Source: Lachnospiraceae bacterium (GTDB lineage: Bacteria; Bacillota; Clostridia; Lachnospirales; Lachnospiraceae). From it: a DNA stretch of 64,000 nt. The stretch is from the NCBI GenBank assembly GCA_910576335.1, contig CAJTIU010000025.1, positions 19,124-83,123 of the forward strand. The letters run 5' to 3'. The translations under genes were made by a program, and so were the position numbers. Positions within the stretch are counted from its first letter, which is position 1. Every line of letters starts with the position of its first letter. Shown here piece by piece: positions 60,951-64,000 of the stretch. Under the pieces are notes generated by a model. The model was not told the origin of the DNA. It saw only the letters and a program-made list of their open reading frames with translations, and ran no database searches.

Positions 60951-62387
60951 TTGGTTTTTTCGAGTCTGTTGTTTTTGTTTCTTTTTTTTGCGGTTACCAT
61001 GCTGGTGTATTGCATGATGAATACACTGGACAAAAAGAATATTGTGCTGCTTGTGGCATCCCTTATTTTCTATGGCTGGGGAGGCCCGAGATACCTGGTT
61101 CTGCTGCTTCTGATGTGCCTGATCAGCTGGATCTCAGCGATTCTGATCTATGATTATAAAGAGAATGCCCTGCTTAAGAAAGCCTTTCTGATTGCGGGGA
61201 CGAGTCTGCAGCTGGGGCTTCTGGCATATTTTAAATACGCCGGGTTCCTCCTTGGGAATCTGCAGAAGATAACGGGTTTCCCAGAGAAGATCCCGGAGAT
61301 TGTTTTGCCCATTGGTATTTCGTTTTATACCTTCCAGCTTATATCCTATGTAATTGACGTATACCGGGGCGATGTAGAGCCTCAGAGAAAATACTGGCTT
61401 GTCCTTCTATATGCAGGTCTGTTTTTCCAGTGTATCGCCGGACCTATTGTACGCTACAGGGATGTTGCAGAGGAGATTGGGGACAGAAGGTCGAGACTGT
61501 CAGAGGTTGCTGCTGGAATTAACCGGTTTACGATCGGGCTGGTGAAAAAGGCGGTTTTTGCAAATTCCTGCGCCGAGATTGCGGATGCCATGTTCCCCCA
61601 GGCGCTTGAAGGACTGAAGGGAATACCGGCACTGGGAATCTGGACTGGTGTGTTTATGTATATGCTTCAGATCTACCTTGATTTTTCGGCTTATTCGGAT
61701 ATGGCCATTGGGATGGGGCTGATGACAGGCTTCCACTTTAAAGAAAATTTTAATTATCCATACATGTCAGATTCTGTGACAGAGTTTTGGAGGCGCTGGC
61801 ATATCTCGCTCAGCTCCTTTTTCAGAGACTACATTTATATCCCTCTTGGCGGCAACCGGAAGGGACAGAGGAGGACAATGATCAATATGTTCGTGGTGTG
61901 GGCTCTTACAGGGCTCTGGCATGGGGCAAACTGGAACTTTATTCTCTGGGGGCTGTTTTATTATCTGTTCCTTGTGATTGAGAAAAATGGATTTCTGGAT
62001 AAGCTTAAGACCCTCCACAAGTCAGTAGGGCATATCTATACACTGGCTGTTGTATACTTCGGGTGGATTCTTTTCAAATTCAGCAGCATGCCTTATCTTG
62101 GACATGTTCTTCTGGGAATGTTTGGACTGAATAAAAATGGATTTATTAATATGGAAGTAAAAGTCAATATTCAGAATAATTTGTTTTTTATGATTGCAGC
62201 AGTGATTGCCTGTACGCCTCTGCTTAAGAATGCTTATCACAAGGGAAGGAAAAAGTTTGGCCGGATTTTGGCGGTGAGGTACATTTACATGGGAATTGAG
62301 GTGGCAGGTCCGGTGATTCTTGTGATACTGGCTGCGATGGCACTTGTCGGAAATAGCTATAACCCGTTTTTATATTTTCAGTTTTAA
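60951..62387 (+). CDS. MBOAT O-acyltransferase (AlgI/DltB-like)
   Basis: 478 residues with about ten membrane segments. W-R-R-W-H-I-S-L-S-S-F-F-R-D-Y-I-Y and the catalytic His in L-T-G-L-W-H-G-A-N-W are standard AlgI/PatA-type motifs. The TTG start at 60951 is preferred: GGAGGAG lies at 60939-60945 and the product begins V-F-S-S-L-L-F-L-F, the usual family start. It would transfer acetyl groups across the membrane to a surface polysaccharide together with the next gene. Confidence 0.92.
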   Translation: MVFSSLLFLFLFFAVTMLVYCMMNTLDKKNIVLLVASLIFYGWGGPRYLVLLLLMCLISWISAILIYDYKENALLKKAFLIAGTSLQLGLLAYFKYAGFLLGNLQKITGFPEKIPEIVLPIGISFYTFQLISYVIDVYRGDVEPQRKYWLVLLYAGLFFQCIAGPIVRYRDVAEEIGDRRSRLSEVAAGINRFTIGLVKKAVFANSCAEIADAMFPQALEGLKGIPALGIWTGVFMYMLQIYLDFSAYSDMAIGMGLMTGFHFKENFNYPYMSDSVTEFWRRWHISLSSFFRDYIYIPLGGNRKGQRRTMINMFVVWALTGLWHGANWNFILWGLFYYLFLVIEKNGFLDKLKTLHKSVGHIYTLAVVYFGWILFKFSSMPYLGHVLLGMFGLNKNGFINMEVKVNIQNNLFFMIAAVIACTPLLKNAYHKGRKKFGRILAVRYIYMGIEVAGPVILVILAAMALVGNSYNPFLYFQF

Positions 62388-62405
62388 AAGAAAGGCAGCA
62401 GAAGG

Positions 62406-63863
62406 ATGATACGGAGGAGAAAACAAAAAAAATACGTAAAATATAAGATTTATGCATTTGCGGGAGTCGTGGGCTTTTTTGCGCTGCTTGCGCTTATGAT
62501 ACCGCTGCGGCCGAAGGAGTCTGAGATTGAGAAGCGTAAGCTGGAACGATTTCCCAGGCCAACTTTTGAGACCATATGGAATGGTGAATTTTTTGAGGGG
62601 ATTGATAAATGGTATGCAGATACATTTCCTCTCAGGGACTGGCTCATATCGAAAAATATGAAGCTCCATGCTGCATATGGGCTGCAGAAGACACAGATTT
62701 ACGGGAGCACCCAGGTAATGGCCAGCGCTGCCGGAGAGGATAAAAAAGAGAAAAAGAAGGACAAGACGTCAAAGGATGGGAAAAAACAGCGGGAGATCAG
62801 TCAGATCCAGGAGCAGTTTGGAGCAGTCTATGTAGCGGAGGATACCGCGTTCAGCCTCTTTTCCTTTAACCAGGATGTGGTAGACGAATATATTGATACG
62901 CTGAATACATTTGCTGACAAGGTTGGGAAAGATGTAAAGGTTTATGATATGATTGTGCCGATCAGCAGCGGAGTATACCTGGATGATGATCTTCAGAAGG
63001 AACTGGGGAGCAGTGACCAGAAAGAGGCAATCCAGTATGTTCACGACCGCCTGGATAAGAACGTGATTCCGGTAGATGTGTTTGCCACGCTTGAAAATCA
63101 TAATAATGAGTATCTGTATTTCAGAAGTGATCACCACTGGACTGCCCTGGGAGCATATTATGCATACTGTGAATTTATGGATGAAAAGAAGATGAAGCCA
63201 ACGCCGCTTGAGCAGTACCAGACCATGAAGTTTGAGGATTTTCTGGGGACTATGTATTCCTATTGCAACCAGTCGGAGGCGCTGAAGAAGAACCCGGATT
63301 ATGTGACTGCCTATATTCCGCTGGCAACCAATGACATGCAGTACATAGATGTAGACGGCAACACAGTGGATTATGAGGTGATTGCGGATGTAACACAGTG
63401 GAACGAGGCTTCCAAGTACAACTGCTTCATCGGCGGGGATGAGCCTCTTGGCTGGATTCATAATCCGTCGAAGAATGACGGAAGTTCTGTTCTGGTAGTA
63501 AAGGAATCCTATGGAAATGCATTTGTTCCATTCCTTGTGGATCATTATGAGTATGTATATGTGGTAGATTACCGCTATTACCCATCAAGCCTGGAGGGGC
63601 TGGTGAAAGAGAAGAATATTAAGGATGTTTTGTTTCTGAACAACGTAATGGCAGTCTCTACGGATACGTTGGTTCCCAATATTACCGAGATTGTAAATAT
63701 GGAGCCGCAGATTCCAAAAGAGGAAAACAGTGACCCAGAGCAAGACAGCCGTGATGACAGCAGTGACTCAGAGCAAGACAGCCGTGATGACAGCAGTGAC
63801 TCAGAGCAAGACAGCCGTGATGACAGCAGTGACTCAGAGCAGGACGGCAGCGATTCAGAATAG
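62406..63863 (+). CDS. DHHW/AlgX-like O-acetylation partner with acidic repeat tail
   Basis: 485 residues. One N-terminal membrane anchor (about 14-36), then a SGNH-like extracellular domain with S-D-H-H-W-T-A-L-G (DHHW motif, about 239-247) and V-V-K-E-S-Y-G-N-A-F. The last 45 or so residues are an Asp/Ser-rich tail made of 11-residue units (S-D-S-E-Q-D-S-R-D-D-S). Starts 18 bp after the MBOAT gene behind AGAAGG. Such pairs acetylate secreted glycans; the target is unknown. Confidence 0.9.
   Translation: MIRRRKQKKYVKYKIYAFAGVVGFFALLALMIPLRPKESEIEKRKLERFPRPTFETIWNGEFFEGIDKWYADTFPLRDWLISKNMKLHAAYGLQKTQIYGSTQVMASAAGEDKKEKKKDKTSKDGKKQREISQIQEQFGAVYVAEDTAFSLFSFNQDVVDEYIDTLNTFADKVGKDVKVYDMIVPISSGVYLDDDLQKELGSSDQKEAIQYVHDRLDKNVIPVDVFATLENHNNEYLYFRSDHHWTALGAYYAYCEFMDEKKMKPTPLEQYQTMKFEDFLGTMYSYCNQSEALKKNPDYVTAYIPLATNDMQYIDVDGNTVDYEVIADVTQWNEASKYNCFIGGDEPLGWIHNPSKNDGSSVLVVKESYGNAFVPFLVDHYEYVYVVDYRYYPSSLEGLVKEKNIKDVLFLNNVMAVSTDTLVPNITEIVNMEPQIPKEENSDPEQDSRDDSSDSEQDSRDDSSDSEQDSRDDSSDSEQDGSDSE
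63730..63842 (+). repeat. 33 bp tandem repeat in the DHHW gene end
   Basis: Three full units start at 63730, 63763 and 63796 (GTGACYCAGAGCAAGACAGC then CGTGATGACAGCA), plus a partial unit at 63829. Units 2 and 3 are identical. The unit length is a multiple of three, so copy changes keep the frame. Confidence 0.97.
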
Positions 63864-63904
63864 TGTCGTCAACCGGGTGTAGATAAAAAACTTTGGTATA
63901 TATG

Positions 63905-63933
63905 TTTACTTTTCCTGCTGATTGTGATAATAT
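63905..63933 (+). promoter_or_regulatory. promoter of the last gene
   Basis: TTTACT (63905-63910), 17 bp, TAATAT (63928-63933), 26 bp upstream of ATG 63960. Confidence 0.6.
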
Positions 63934-63959
63934 ATTACATATCGACAGGAGGAATTCAT

Positions 63960-64000
63960 ATGGATGATATCAAATCGCCATCCGCTGTCACTATCGGAGA
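63960..64000 (+). CDS. start of an unidentified gene (partial)
   Basis: ATG 63960 follows AGGAGG (63947-63952). Thirteen codons are visible (M-D-D-I-K-S-P-S-A-V-T-I-G) before the window ends. Too short to assign. Confidence 0.6.
   Translation, partial: MDDIKSPSAVTIG

Noticed and set aside
63730..63842. CRISPR-like array
   Set aside because: The 33 bp units are contiguous without spacers and lie in frame inside a coding sequence.

Overview
The window looks like chromosomal DNA of a gut Clostridia bacterium, most likely Lachnospiraceae. Support: Gram-positive style Shine-Dalgarno sites, a T-box ahead of tyrS, a CIRCE element ahead of htpG, a four-subunit pyruvate:ferredoxin oxidoreductase, BspA-like and PPC-domain surface proteins, and large serine recombinase elements. 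No rRNA, tRNA or CRISPR array was seen. Assignments come from reading motifs and translations by eye; no database search was possible.

Layout. 1-13.7 kb is mostly housekeeping: end of a BspA-like protein, MATE transporter, GH13 glucosidase, metY, LysR regulator, tyrS with T-box, a broken PadR gene, a self-operated TetR gene and sbcDC. 13.7-21.7 kb is a polysaccharide deacetylase gene split by a 7,242 bp element. The element carries a large serine recombinase, an AAA/PD-(D/E)XK protein, a secreted protein and several decayed genes. 22-29.6 kb holds an IS91-type remnant, a TM1266-like regulator, the POR operon, an NSS transporter and recQ. 29.6-35.9 kb is a sugar-uptake locus: LacI regulator, ABC transporter whose binding protein has an in-frame amber, and a GH32 hydrolase, all with AACCGGTT-type operators.

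36-52 kb is an accessory region. It has two copies (one dead, one intact) of a sigma factor / anti-sigma / small secreted protein module, two secreted proteases, transposase remnants, a decayed Rhs core with a possible papain-like tip, and a set of membrane or secreted genes resembling an immunity-gene graveyard. 52-64 kb holds a MacB-like ABC exporter with a long coiled coil, htpG, a triple-PPC secreted protein and an AlgI/DHHW O-acetylation pair.

Main points. (1) Removing the serine recombinase element at a shared GTGGAC rejoins the deacetylase in frame. It recreates catalytic motif 4, and the rebuilt attB and attP both have dyads centred on the same GG|AC step. This resembles skin-type, developmentally excised elements in sporulation genes. 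(2) A dispersed palindrome (GGGGACGGGGCATTTTT plus its complement, and variants) occurs about ten times. In one reading frame it ends genes with Gly-Thr-Gly-(His-Phe)-stop, including two convergent genes that share one copy. (3) Two near-identical ECF-type promoters (TGTAAC-N17-CGTTAT) precede a small secreted protein gene and a protease gene, suggesting the regulon of the local sigma factor.
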